NCBI GenBank assembly: GCA_023397905.1 | Contig: JAEWSZ010000044.1 | Location: forward strand, 1 to 31,105 | Direction of reading: 5' to 3' | Source: Bacillota bacterium | GTDB lineage: Bacteria > Bacillota > Clostridia > Acetivibrionales > DSM-1351 | DNA: 31,105 nucleotides | Shown: positions 24,024 through 31,105 of the stretch, piece by piece | Layout: every line of letters begins with the position of its first letter | Numbering within the stretch: position 1 is the first letter of the stretch | Notes under the pieces: generated by a model | The model's database searches: none | What the model was told of the DNA's origin: nothing | What the model saw: only the letters and a program-made list of their open reading frames with translations | Position numbers and translations under genes: made by a program

Positions 24024-25118
24024 CTATTTGGCCTGTACCGGCGAATTTGCCGCGTAGGCTTCTTCAAAGTCATAGATCTGCCTGGAGAGTTCGGCTATAT
24101 AGCCGTAGGCAGCGCCGGGATCCACATCCTCGGACATTACGGAAAGGATGTATGGATGTGTGGCGAATACTATACCCACATCGTTAGCGGTTTTTACCTG
24201 ATTTCCGATTTTATGGGCAACTTTTACCGATTCCGGCAGTTTTGCGTCGATCCTGTCGTGCCAGTCAGTGTTTTCCATATTGTTTATCAGTTCGCCGTAA
24301 ACTTCTTCATTATTCAGGTACAGCTTATACAAATCCTGTGCTATCAGGGCCATGTCATAGGGGCAGGAACGGTGCCGCTTGTCATAAAGCACTTTTCCGC
24401 CGAGGCCCATCATGTACTGCCGTACATTTTCTATGCCGTCAAGCCGTATAAGCATATTTACGCCGCAGTTGTCGCTTTTTCTTATGGACAGCTTGGAGGT
24501 CTCTCTGACAGTATACTCAGTGCCATAGGGAGATTGCTGAATTATGCCGGTTCCGGCTTCAAAATCCTCCTGCTTATACACCAGCTTGTCTTCCAGGCTC
24601 ACCTTCCCAGCCTCTATATTCTTGAACAGGTATACATTGACCGGAAGCTTCGAGGTGCTGGCTGCGATGTATTCAACCTGGTCGTTGACGTTTGCCATCT
24701 CGCCTGTGGCCAGATCGATAAAGGTTACGCCATATCTTCCCGAAAGCTTTTTGGTATAATCCGATATCAATTTCTTCAGTTCATCCATTTTGCCGCTTTT
24801 GGCAATGGTTCCCATTTCGGGCAAATTGCCGTGATCCTTTGTGCTGACCACCCCGGAAGCAGGCTGAGTGCTGTCTGAAGGCTGCACGGTATCCCCGGAG
24901 GCCGACGAGGTTGACGGCGACACCGTGGATGGGGAGCCTGTGCCCGTGGACTGTGACTGGGTGGAGTCGCCGGACTTTCCCGTACCGGCGGCGTTATCTC
25001 TATTTAAAAATAAGTATCCGGCCATGACTAGGGCTATTACCCCCAATACAGCTGTTGTACCGGCCAGGAACCTTCTCCTTTTATATTTTCTTCCATTTTT
25101 TAAACGGTATTGACTCAT
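24024..25118 (-). CDS. membrane-anchored class A beta-lactamase-fold serine hydrolase
   Basis: This 364-residue protein has a basic N-terminus (KYKRRRF), one membrane helix at about 18-37 and a Ser/Thr/Gly-rich linker at about 42-95. An extracytoplasmic serine hydrolase domain follows. The motifs are S154-T-S-K157 (SxxK), S215-D-N217 (SDN) and K303-I-G305 in place of KTG. No ExxLN omega-loop Glu is seen between SDN and KIG, and the anchor is unusual for a secreted penicillinase. Peptidoglycan-directed or regulatory activity is therefore more likely than efficient beta-lactam hydrolysis. GGAGG precedes the ATG, and a promoter with an 11-base inverted repeat lies just upstream. Confidence 0.85.
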   Translation of the reverse strand: MSQYRLKNGRKYKRRRFLAGTTAVLGVIALVMAGYLFLNRDNAAGTGKSGDSTQSQSTGTGSPSTVSPSTSSASGDTVQPSDSTQPASGVVSTKDHGNLPEMGTIAKSGKMDELKKLISDYTKKLSGRYGVTFIDLATGEMANVNDQVEYIAASTSKLPVNVYLFKNIEAGKVSLEDKLVYKQEDFEAGTGIIQQSPYGTEYTVRETSKLSIRKSDNCGVNMLIRLDGIENVRQYMMGLGGKVLYDKRHRSCPYDMALIAQDLYKLYLNNEEVYGELINNMENTDWHDRIDAKLPESVKVAHKIGNQVKTANDVGIVFATHPYILSVMSEDVDPGAAYGYIAELSRQIYDFEEAYAANSPVQAK

Positions 25119-25139
25119 TATAAAGCCTCCATAAATCTG

Positions 25140-25199
25140 ATGTTAAAATAGCGGTTAATATCAGTATCTTATTTTAACATTAAGCTGTTGTTGATTCAA
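25140..25199 (-). promoter_or_regulatory. promoter with spaced 11-bp inverted repeat
   Basis: On the - strand TTGAAT (25199-25194), 17 bases and TAAAAT (25176-25171) precede the serine-hydrolase gene. ATGTTAAAATA (25180-25170) is repeated inverted at 25150-25140 with a 19-base gap. One arm covers the -10 and the other lies just after the start point. This suggests an operator or an early-transcript stem. Confidence 0.65.
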
Positions 25200-25259
25200 A
25201 TAAAATTTGGGTAACATTTTATTTCCCCTTATTACCTGAAAAATCAGAATTGCTCCCGG

Positions 25260-26003
25260 CTACTGCTTGCTGTTTTCAAACAGCAGCCTGCAATTGTCGG
25301 CCCTGTATTTGGAATAAATGTACTCCACTGCCTGCCCGCTTTTGGAAAACAAGGTATTCTGCAGCTTTATCAGCGGTTGTCCGGGCTGGATCCTGAGCAG
25401 AGGAGAGTCCTCGTTATCGGCAAAAACTATTTCCAGGATGCTCTTGCTCTTATCAGGTATGAGCGGATATTTCCCCCTTAATATGTCGACGGAGGATCTT
25501 CCGCTTTTCAGCTGATCTATTATATCCGGGAACAGGTTCAGCGGTATAAAGGACTTGTTCAGGGAATACGCCTCATTGGGCTGATTGTTAAGGCAGGATA
25601 AGTATGTAATCATAGCTATGGGCATACTGCTGTTATAATTAAAAACGGTATTGAGAACATCCATGGAAGAGCTCTCTATTACAGTCATATCGGTTATATT
25701 TTTAGAGGCCGAATTCTGGCAGTCCAGTATTGAATCGGTAAAACCGCTGTAATTTTTGATGTCGATAATATTTTTACGCCCGAAAACAAAGGTGCCCTTC
25801 CCCTTTTCCTTGTATAAATATCCGCTGTTTGTGAGTTCGCTGATGGCCTGCCTCACTGTGGGCCTGCTTATGTCGTATAGCCGGCACAGGTCCTGTTCGG
25901 ATGGAATCTGAGTATTCGGGGCGTATTCATTGTTTTCAATTTGCTTAATTATCAGGTCCTTTAACTGCAAATACAATGGTATGCTGCTGAACTTGTTAAT
26001 CAT
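25260..26003 (-). CDS. GntR/HutC-family regulator with UTRA domain
   Basis: This 247-residue protein has an N-terminal winged helix (about 8-75) with IPLYLQLKDLIIKQIENNEY, PSEQDLCRLYDISRPTVRQA and KGKGTFV. A UTRA ligand-binding domain covers about 95-240, with PLLRIQPGQPLIKLQNTLFS and YIYSKYRADNCRL. The family usually binds a sugar phosphate, amino acid or related metabolite and represses nearby genes. GGAGAAAG precedes the ATG. It lies between purB (terminator at 26065-26105) and the serine-hydrolase gene, so it has its own transcript. The downstream gene's dyad may be its target, but that dyad is not of the classical GntR form. Confidence 0.92.
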   Translation of the reverse strand: MINKFSSIPLYLQLKDLIIKQIENNEYAPNTQIPSEQDLCRLYDISRPTVRQAISELTNSGYLYKEKGKGTFVFGRKNIIDIKNYSGFTDSILDCQNSASKNITDMTVIESSSMDVLNTVFNYNSSMPIAMITYLSCLNNQPNEAYSLNKSFIPLNLFPDIIDQLKSGRSSVDILRGKYPLIPDKSKSILEIVFADNEDSPLLRIQPGQPLIKLQNTLFSKSGQAVEYIYSKYRADNCRLLFENSKQ

Positions 26004-26064
26004 ATTGCTTTCTCCGTTTCTCTCCAGCAGGGCCGGAGTATATGGTCTCAGGATATTTTAACAA

Positions 26065-26105
26065 AATAAAAGATAGGATGATGTACTGACGTCCTATCTT
26101 TTATT
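26065..26105 (-). terminator. purB terminator
   Basis: The 14-base arms at 26065-26078 and 26092-26105 pair perfectly around a 13-base loop (AAGATAGGA with TCCTATCTT at the core). A/T tracts on both sides make it work in either direction. It separates purB from the gntR gene. Confidence 0.8.
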
Positions 26106-26179
26106 ATACTAAATTATAAAATTGTTCTTCAATAGTAATTTGAGACTAATTTGAAATATTCCCGGACAGGCCTGAATTT

Positions 26180-27607
26180 TTATACCTTCAGTTCAACCTG
26201 CACATCTGAAATGTCGCTGCCCGACAGTACGGGTTTGACTTCATTCTCAATAAATTCCGCCACCTGCTCCGGACACCTTCCGATGTAGTTCTTAGGCTCC
26301 AGGACGGAATTCAGGGCTTCAAGAGACATTCCGAACATTGGGTCCGCAGCTATCCTCTCGATCAGGTCATTTGACTCTCCGTCCACCTTTACCCGTTTTC
26401 CTGCATCCATGGAGTGCTTTCTGATCTGCTCGTGCAGCTCCTGCCTGTCGCCGCCGTGCTTTACCGCCTCCATCATGATGTTCTCGGTGGCCATAAAGGG
26501 GAGCTCATCCATGACATGTTTCAGTATTACCTTCGGGTAGACAACCAGACCGCTTGAAACATTTATATAAATATTCAGAATGGCATCCACGGCAAGAAAG
26601 GCTTCCGGAACGGAAATCCTCTTGTTTGCGGAATCGTCCAGAGTTCTTTCAAACCACTGCGTTGATGCGGTAATGGCTGGATTCAGAGCGTCCACTATAA
26701 CGTATCTGGCCAGAGAGCCTATCCTCTCGCATCTCATGGGATTTCTCTTGTAGGCCATGGCCGAAGAGCCTATCTGTTTTTCCTCAAAGGGTTCTTCCAT
26801 TTCCTTCATGCTCTGGAGAAGCCTCATGTCGTTGCTGAATTTATATGCGCTCTGAGCAATGCCGCTGAGAACCCCCAATACCCTGCTGTCCAGTTTTCTT
26901 GAATAAGTTTGCCCGGATACGGCAAATACGCTTTTAAAGCCCATTTTTCCGGCTATAAGCTGTTCCAGCTTTTTGACCTTTTCGTGGTCTCCGTCAAAGA
27001 GGTTCAAAAAGCTTGCCTGTGTGCCGGTGGTACCCTTGGAACCAAGCAGCTTCATGTTTTCAAGGGCATGGTCAAGGTCTTCCAGGTCCATCAGGAGCTC
27101 CTGTATCCAGAGCGTAGCCCTCTTTCCCACCGTAACAAGCTGGGCTGGCTGGTAATGTGTGAAGCCAAGCGTGGGCATATCCTTGTATTCCAGTGCAAAA
27201 TCCGAGAGCTTCTTTATTAATGTGAGCATTTTACTTCTGACAAGCTTTAATGCCTCGGTCATAACAATAATATCGGTGTTGTCCCCCACATAGCAGGAGG
27301 TGGCTCCCAGATGTATTATGGCCTTGGCCTCCGGGCACTGCTCCCCGTATGCATGAACATGGGACATGACGTCATGTCTGAACTGTTTCTCATACATTTC
27401 GGCAACTTCATAGTTAATATCTTCTTTATATTTTTTCAATTGTTCGATCTGCGCGTCGGTAATATTGAGCCCAAGTTCCTTTTCTGCCTCCGCCAGGGCG
27501 ATCCAGAGCTTTCTCCAGGTTGTGAATTTCATGTCCGGTGAAAAGATCCGCTGCATTTCACTGCTGGCATATCTGGCATTAAAAGGACTTTCATAAACGT
27601 TTTTCAT
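26180..27607 (-). CDS. purB: adenylosuccinate lyase
   Basis: This 475-residue homotetrameric cytoplasmic enzyme cleaves SAICAR in inosinate synthesis and adenylosuccinate in AMP synthesis, releasing fumarate both times. The superfamily signature GSSAMAYKRNP lies at 280-290, with catalytic Ser281/282 on the mobile loop. GFTHYQPAQ carries the general-acid His151, and HLGATSCYVGDN is at 99-110. The C-terminal domain is complete. The ATG has GGAGG about 10 bases upstream. It is a single-gene unit, with a PurR-box promoter upstream (27644-27698) and a terminator downstream. Confidence 0.97.
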   Translation of the reverse strand: MKNVYESPFNARYASSEMQRIFSPDMKFTTWRKLWIALAEAEKELGLNITDAQIEQLKKYKEDINYEVAEMYEKQFRHDVMSHVHAYGEQCPEAKAIIHLGATSCYVGDNTDIIVMTEALKLVRSKMLTLIKKLSDFALEYKDMPTLGFTHYQPAQLVTVGKRATLWIQELLMDLEDLDHALENMKLLGSKGTTGTQASFLNLFDGDHEKVKKLEQLIAGKMGFKSVFAVSGQTYSRKLDSRVLGVLSGIAQSAYKFSNDMRLLQSMKEMEEPFEEKQIGSSAMAYKRNPMRCERIGSLARYVIVDALNPAITASTQWFERTLDDSANKRISVPEAFLAVDAILNIYINVSSGLVVYPKVILKHVMDELPFMATENIMMEAVKHGGDRQELHEQIRKHSMDAGKRVKVDGESNDLIERIAADPMFGMSLEALNSVLEPKNYIGRCPEQVAEFIENEVKPVLSGSDISDVQVELKV

Positions 27608-27643
27608 TGTTCAAACCTCCGTGTCCGATTCTTAACATCAAAT

Positions 27644-27698
27644 ATTATACAACAAAATCCGAATATTTGCATTAGAAATATTAAAAACGTTCGGATTA
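27644..27698 (-). promoter_or_regulatory. purB promoter with paired PurR boxes
   Basis: On the - strand TATAAT lies at 27649-27644 with a weak -35 near 27672. Two inverted 13-base elements match the Firmicutes PurBox (AWWWCCGAACWWT). One at 27655-27667, read on the + strand as AAATCCGAATATT, has one mismatch. The other, read on the - strand as TAATCCGAACGTT (27698-27686), has two. They are 18 bases apart, close to the 16-17 of Bacillus. Repression by a PurR homologue is expected. Confidence 0.75.
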
Positions 27699-27711
27699 AT
27701 TGTTCACAAAA

Positions 27712-27739
27712 AAAGTGCGGGATATGACAATCCCGCTTT
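27712..27739 (-). terminator. aminotransferase terminator
   Basis: On the - strand AAAGCGGGAT (27739-27730), a 6-base loop and ATCCCGC (27723-27717) are followed by A, C and seven T. It is a textbook intrinsic terminator about 105 bases beyond the aminotransferase stop, just before the purB promoter. Confidence 0.88.
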
Positions 27740-27845
27740 AGACATTTATGAATACTAGAATGTACGGGAAACTCCCGGATACTTTCTGAACTCATGTAAA
27801 TTATATGCTTAATATTATATTCAATCAAGTAATTTGATAAAATTT

Positions 27846-29117
27846 TCAGAGCATTTTCCTGGCAGTTACCAGCTGAATACTAATGGCAAGTATTTCAATG
27901 GCTTTTTTCAGGTCGTCAACGGGAGGCATTGTAGGAGCGATTCTGATATTTCTGTCTCTGGGATCCCTTCCGTAGGGATAGGTAGCGCCGGCCTTGGTAA
28001 ATACAACGCCCGCCTCCAGAGCGAGTCTGGCCGCTTCCTTTGCACAGTTGTCAAGGGTGTTCAGGCTGATAAAATAGCCTCCGTTGGGCGTATTCCATGT
28101 GGCAACGCCCTTCCCCTCCAGTTCCTTTTCAAGGATCTGAAACACCATGTCAAACTTGGGTTTTAAAATCTGAGCATGCTTTTTCATATGGTTTTTAATA
28201 CCGTCAAGGTTTTTGAAATATTTGACATGCCGCAGCTGGTTTATTTTGTCATGTCCTATGGTCTGGATTGTCATGCTCTTCCTTATACCGTTGAGGTTTT
28301 CCACACTTGAAGCCAGCACGGATATACCTGCTCCGGGAAAGCTTATTTTCGAGGTGGAGCTGAAAACATATACCATATTGTCGTTTCCGGCTTTTTTACA
28401 GGCGGTCAGTATGTTTTTTAATTCATCGGGCCTGTCGGTCAAATGGTGTACGCAATAGGCATTGTCCCAGAATATTCTGAAATCCTTCGCCTTTGGCTTC
28501 AGCGATGCAAATCTGTCCACCACCTGGTCGGAATATGTAATCCCGTCAGGATTGCTGTACTTTGGCACACACCATATGCCTTTTATACTCTCATCTTCGG
28601 CGACCAGCCTTTCAACCACATCCATATCGGGGCCGTCCTGTTTCATTTCAACTGTGATCATCTCTACGCCAAAGAGCTCTGTTATGGCAAAATGCCTGTC
28701 ATAGCCGGGGCTTGGACATAAAAATTTCACCTTGTCCAGCTTTGACCAGGGTGTGTTCCCCAGAATGCCGAAGGACATGGCTCTGCTGACGGTGTCATAC
28801 ATAAGGTTGAGGCTGGAATTTCCGCCGATTATTATTTCAGTGGTATCTACATCCAGCATTTCCGCAAAAAGGGCTTTGGCCTCGGGAAGTCCGTCCAGAA
28901 GTCCGTAATTGAAGCAATCTGTTCCGTCCGCGGCTTTGCGGAGCTCCTTTGCAGGAATATCCAGTATCTCCATACTTATATCAAGCTGCTGGGAGCAGGG
29001 CTTCCCTCTGGTCATATCAAGCTTCAGATTCTGGTCCTTAAATGCGTTATATCGTTTTTCCAAAATTTCAATTTCGGCTTTCAATTCATTTTTTGATAAA
29101 GAGCTGTAACTATTCAT
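27846..29117 (-). CDS. PLP-dependent aminotransferase (aspartate aminotransferase-like, PF12897 type)
   Basis: This fold-type I, class I/II aminotransferase has 423 residues. The PLP-binding lysine is K257 in SSTSKISFPGAG. The cofactor ring is held by D218 in FWDNAY, and YSNPDG (187-192) is the substrate-carboxylate loop. The N-terminus LDMTRGKP and GNSSLNLMYDT match the subgroup described as aspartate/alanine-type aminotransferases (PF12897). The exact amino donor is not readable. The gene is monocistronic, ending at a strong terminator before purB. A - strand TATAAT at 29240-29235 may be its -10, about 120 bases upstream. Confidence 0.9.
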   Translation of the reverse strand: MNSYSSLSKNELKAEIEILEKRYNAFKDQNLKLDMTRGKPCSQQLDISMEILDIPAKELRKAADGTDCFNYGLLDGLPEAKALFAEMLDVDTTEIIIGGNSSLNLMYDTVSRAMSFGILGNTPWSKLDKVKFLCPSPGYDRHFAITELFGVEMITVEMKQDGPDMDVVERLVAEDESIKGIWCVPKYSNPDGITYSDQVVDRFASLKPKAKDFRIFWDNAYCVHHLTDRPDELKNILTACKKAGNDNMVYVFSSTSKISFPGAGISVLASSVENLNGIRKSMTIQTIGHDKINQLRHVKYFKNLDGIKNHMKKHAQILKPKFDMVFQILEKELEGKGVATWNTPNGGYFISLNTLDNCAKEAARLALEAGVVFTKAGATYPYGRDPRDRNIRIAPTMPPVDDLKKAIEILAISIQLVTARKML

Positions 29118-29425
29118 CGAAATTCCCTCCGGATACCGTAATAATCCTTATTTATTCTAATACATATTATTATTATTTGCAAGTTCTAAGTTCCACATAT
29201 TCAAAATAATATTTTTTAAACATAAATAAGTATAATTATACAATTTTTATGCAAGTAAAAAATGAAAAAACTGCACAAAAACAGCTGTGACTGCAAGCGT
29301 ATCATTGATATCCATTTCACAATATATAGTAGAAGCGCTATTTTTTCCATTGGATTATTAAAGGGACCTCCTGAAGCAGGACGTCCCTAAAAAAAGAAAT
29401 TTTAAAATTGTTCAGCGGGAAAAGG
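29118..29425. other. 308-base intergenic region
   Basis: No gene is seen. The part next to the aminotransferase is very AT-rich and holds a - strand TATAAT (29240-29235) without a good -35. The dipeptidase terminator lies at 29362-29388. The middle shows nothing I can name. Confidence 0.5.
29362..29388 (-). terminator. dipeptidase terminator
   Basis: AGGGAC-C-TCCTG (29362-29373) pairs with CAGGA-C-GTCCCT (29377-29388) with one C/C mismatch and a 3-base AAG loop. On the - strand it lies 38 bases beyond the dipeptidase stop and is followed by TTTAATAA. Confidence 0.65.
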
Positions 29426-30364
29426 TTAATGAAGCACATCCTTTATCACCCGCAGGAAGTTTTCTCCTGCGATTTTCCGTACAATGTCTTCGCTGTAATT
29501 GAGACGCAGCAATTCATTAAAAAGAGTACCCATATGCTGCACGCCCTCCAGACCTTCCGGCGTACTGTCTATTCCGTCGAAATCGGCGCCGAGGCCCAGG
29601 GTATTTTCATCCGTCAAAGCCAGAATATACTCTATATGATCTATGGCGTCCTTTATTGAAGCCTTGCCGCTGTTGCTGAGAAAAACCGGATAGAGATTCA
29701 GACCTGGCACTCCCCCGTTTTTCTTTAATGCCAGGAGCTGTTCGTCGGTAAGGTTTCTGGCATGGCCGCATATCTTTTTTGCATTTGAATGGGAGGCGAT
29801 TATGGGCGCCGATGTGAGATTTATAACATCCCAGAAGCCGGCCTCCGAAATATGGGATACATCCACCAGCATGCCTAGCCTGTTCATTTCACCCACAACT
29901 TCTCTGCCAAAAGATGTGAGGCCCCCTCCAGTATTTTTCTCCCCAACTCCGTCCGCAAGCTGGTTCCGGGGATTCCAGGTCAGGGTCATAGCTCTCACTC
30001 CGAGCTCATACAGCATCCTTAAGGCCGAAATATTCCCTTCAAGCGCTTCCCCGCCTTCGATAGAGAGAACCGCAGCAATTTTTTTATTTTGAAGTGCATG
30101 TGTAATATCGCTGTAATTACGGCATAACATGATGTCGTTTTTATTATTTTCTATTTCCAGGTACAACTTATCAATAATACTCAATACACAGCTCAACGCG
30201 CCCATTCTGGCCTGGTCAGGCGATATGAAGGCCGCAAAGAACTGTACGTAGCCATTGTACTGCTTCAACCTGTTTATATCTATGTGGCAGTTATTCTGCC
30301 TCAGCTCCTGTCCGTTTTGCAGCAATTCTGTAATTGTATCGCAATGGGCATCTACTATAATCAT
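29426..30364 (-). CDS. membrane dipeptidase-type (M19) metallopeptidase
   Basis: This 312-residue enzyme is related to renal dipeptidase. It starts with the zinc motif VDAHCDT (His-x-Asp). It continues with the bridging Glu in SIEGGEALEG, LTWNPRNQLADG, DVSHISEAGFWDV, SHSNAKKICGHARNLTDEQL and GADFDGID. No signal or anchor is present, so the protein is cytoplasmic and hydrolyses dipeptides, in bacteria often including D-amino-acid-containing ones. AAGGAG lies 6 bases before the ATG. It is separated by about 70 bases from yraN upstream. Confidence 0.94.
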   Translation of the reverse strand: MIIVDAHCDTITELLQNGQELRQNNCHIDINRLKQYNGYVQFFAAFISPDQARMGALSCVLSIIDKLYLEIENNKNDIMLCRNYSDITHALQNKKIAAVLSIEGGEALEGNISALRMLYELGVRAMTLTWNPRNQLADGVGEKNTGGGLTSFGREVVGEMNRLGMLVDVSHISEAGFWDVINLTSAPIIASHSNAKKICGHARNLTDEQLLALKKNGGVPGLNLYPVFLSNSGKASIKDAIDHIEYILALTDENTLGLGADFDGIDSTPEGLEGVQHMGTLFNELLRLNYSEDIVRKIAGENFLRVIKDVLH

Positions 30365-30435
30365 AAGAACTCCTTTTCCGGAATGCAGAATATAGAAATC
30401 AGAATGAAAACTGGAAAACTGTCTCCTGAATTCTT

Positions 30436-30828
30436 TTAAAAAGCATTCTTTATAAGATTGATACTCTCTATTTCGTCTGTTCCGCCGTCTGTCGGGCCGG
30501 TGGTTCCGGCCGCGAGTATTTCCACCACATCAAACCGCACGCACTTATCCATACCGGCAGTATTTGAAAGGTATATGGACGCCAGCTGACGGAGTTTTTT
30601 CTGCTTGGAGGCCGTAACTGATTCCACGGGCGCGCCAAAACTGCGGGACCGCCTTGTTTTAACCTCTATAAAACAAGTATATTCCGCCTCCCGTGCAATT
30701 ATATCTATTTCCCCTATTCTTCCGATCCTGTAATTGGTTTTAAGAATGGTATAATTATTTTGCAGCAGGAATTCCACAGCCTTCTGCTCTCCCCAACTGC
30801 CGGTCTCTCTGGTGGATTTATTCGTCAT
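30436..30828 (-). CDS. yraN: YraN/UPF0102-family endonuclease-like protein
   Basis: This 130-residue protein begins MTNKSTRETGSWGEQKAVEF. It has the restriction-endonuclease-like core GEIDIIA, CFIEVKTRRSRSFG and the usual length. YraN proteins have an unproven DNA-related role. ATG 30828 is chosen because GGGGAG lies 5 bases upstream. It overlaps the stop of the FlhB-like gene by 11 bases, so the two are translationally coupled; a longer frame from 30855 would lie wholly inside the upstream gene. The C-terminus is short of conserved content but complete. Confidence 0.92.
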   Translation of the reverse strand: MTNKSTRETGSWGEQKAVEFLLQNNYTILKTNYRIGRIGEIDIIAREAEYTCFIEVKTRRSRSFGAPVESVTASKQKKLRQLASIYLSNTAGMDKCVRFDVVEILAAGTTGPTDGGTDEIESINLIKNAF

Positions 30829-31105
30829 ATCTCTCCCCGTAGCTTTTATCCACACTTCCTATAAAAATGAGAATTTCAGCTACCACTTCATATATTTCAG
30901 ACGGTATCTGATCTCCTATTCCAAGTGCGGAAAGGGTTTGTGCGAGATTTGCATCCTGATATACGGGAACGTCGTTTTCTTTTGCCTTTTCAATGATTTT
31001 TTCGGCGACTATCCCTTTTCCTGTGGCAACCACCTTTGGAGCGGCATCTTCGTCCGGTGAATACTGCAGGGCGGTGGCGTGCTTTATTTCTCTTCTGTTC
31101 TTCTT
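30818..31105 (-). CDS. FlhB C-terminal-domain-like protein (EscU/YscU/HrcU-type, YlqH-like), 5' partial
   Basis: The frame is open to the window edge, so the start is missing or only a few codons away. The visible 95 residues read KNRREIKHATALQYSPDEDA, VVATGKGIVAEKIIEKAK, VPVYQDANLAQTLSALGIGD and IPSEIYEVVAEILIFI, the cytoplasmic domain of the FlhB/EscU export-switch family. Free-standing versions of about 90-110 residues are common in Firmicutes next to rnhB and yraN and lack the NPTH self-cleavage site. Their role is unknown. It overlaps yraN and forms an operon with it. Confidence 0.88.
   Translation of the reverse strand, partial: KKNRREIKHATALQYSPDEDAAPKVVATGKGIVAEKIIEKAKENDVPVYQDANLAQTLSALGIGDQIPSEIYEVVAEILIFIGSVDKSYGERYDE

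Noticed and set aside
24012..24878. 288-residue + strand frame
   Set aside because: It lies wholly antisense to the serine-hydrolase gene, which has clear SxxK and SDN motifs; the + frame has no recognisable domain.
1..31105. CRISPR arrays, tRNA or rRNA genes
   Set aside because: No regularly spaced repeats and no cloverleaf or rRNA-like sequence were seen on either strand.

Overview
The window is AT-rich, low-GC Firmicutes DNA, most likely from a plant-biomass-degrading member of the Clostridia. The clues are strong GGAGG-type ribosome binding sites, a YesM/YesN-type two-component pair beside glycoside hydrolases, a PurR-box promoter in front of purB, an HAAS-type membrane protein with a PadR regulator, and debris of a Clostridia-type conjugative element. 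No rRNA, tRNA or CRISPR array is visible. The genus cannot be fixed from sequence alone.

Region 1 (1-7384, + strand) looks like a carbohydrate-utilisation locus. It holds the end of a YesN-type response regulator, a YesM-type sensor kinase, a GH127-superfamily (beta-L-arabinofuranosidase-like) enzyme, a cupin-AraC regulator and a GH78-like alpha-L-rhamnosidase. The two enzymes lack signal peptides, so imported arabinose/rhamnose-containing oligosaccharides are the probable substrates. The kinase and AraC protein would sense and switch the set.

Region 2 (7385-12000) begins with a 370-base gap carrying a small strong-SD ORF, a near-duplicated promoter-like element and a palindrome. It continues with a DJ-1/PfpI protein, an M32 carboxypeptidase, a 42-base perfectly paired bidirectional hairpin, and a convergent padR / HAAS-SEDS-like membrane protein operon. 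That operon is driven by a consensus promoter with a palindrome in its spacer.

Region 3 (about 12.1-14.83 kb, - strand) is a degraded mobile-element island. It carries a VirD4 coupling-protein C-terminus broken by a stop and a frameshift, a truncated Maff2-type protein, a BlaI repressor gene inactivated by a frameshift, and an intact BlaR1/MecR1-like M56 antirepressor. The blaI promoter is flanked by two perfect ACTAC/GTAGT dyads. GC content falls sharply at 14.83 kb, where an AT-rich small membrane protein gene abuts the remnant.

Region 4 (14.8-31.1 kb) is mostly - strand chromosomal housekeeping. It includes a lipoprotein with a probable C-terminal frameshift, a His/Asn-rich acidic protein of unknown function, two tandem CNNM/CorC-type transporters behind a 200-base leader, a secreted alpha/beta hydrolase, a zinc-dependent phospholipase C-like protein, a DUF2500 membrane protein and a DedA protein. 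It goes on with an anchored class A beta-lactamase-fold protein, a GntR/UTRA regulator, purB with paired PurR boxes, a PLP aminotransferase, a membrane dipeptidase, YraN, and a FlhB C-domain-like protein cut by the window end. Intrinsic terminators separate several of these units.
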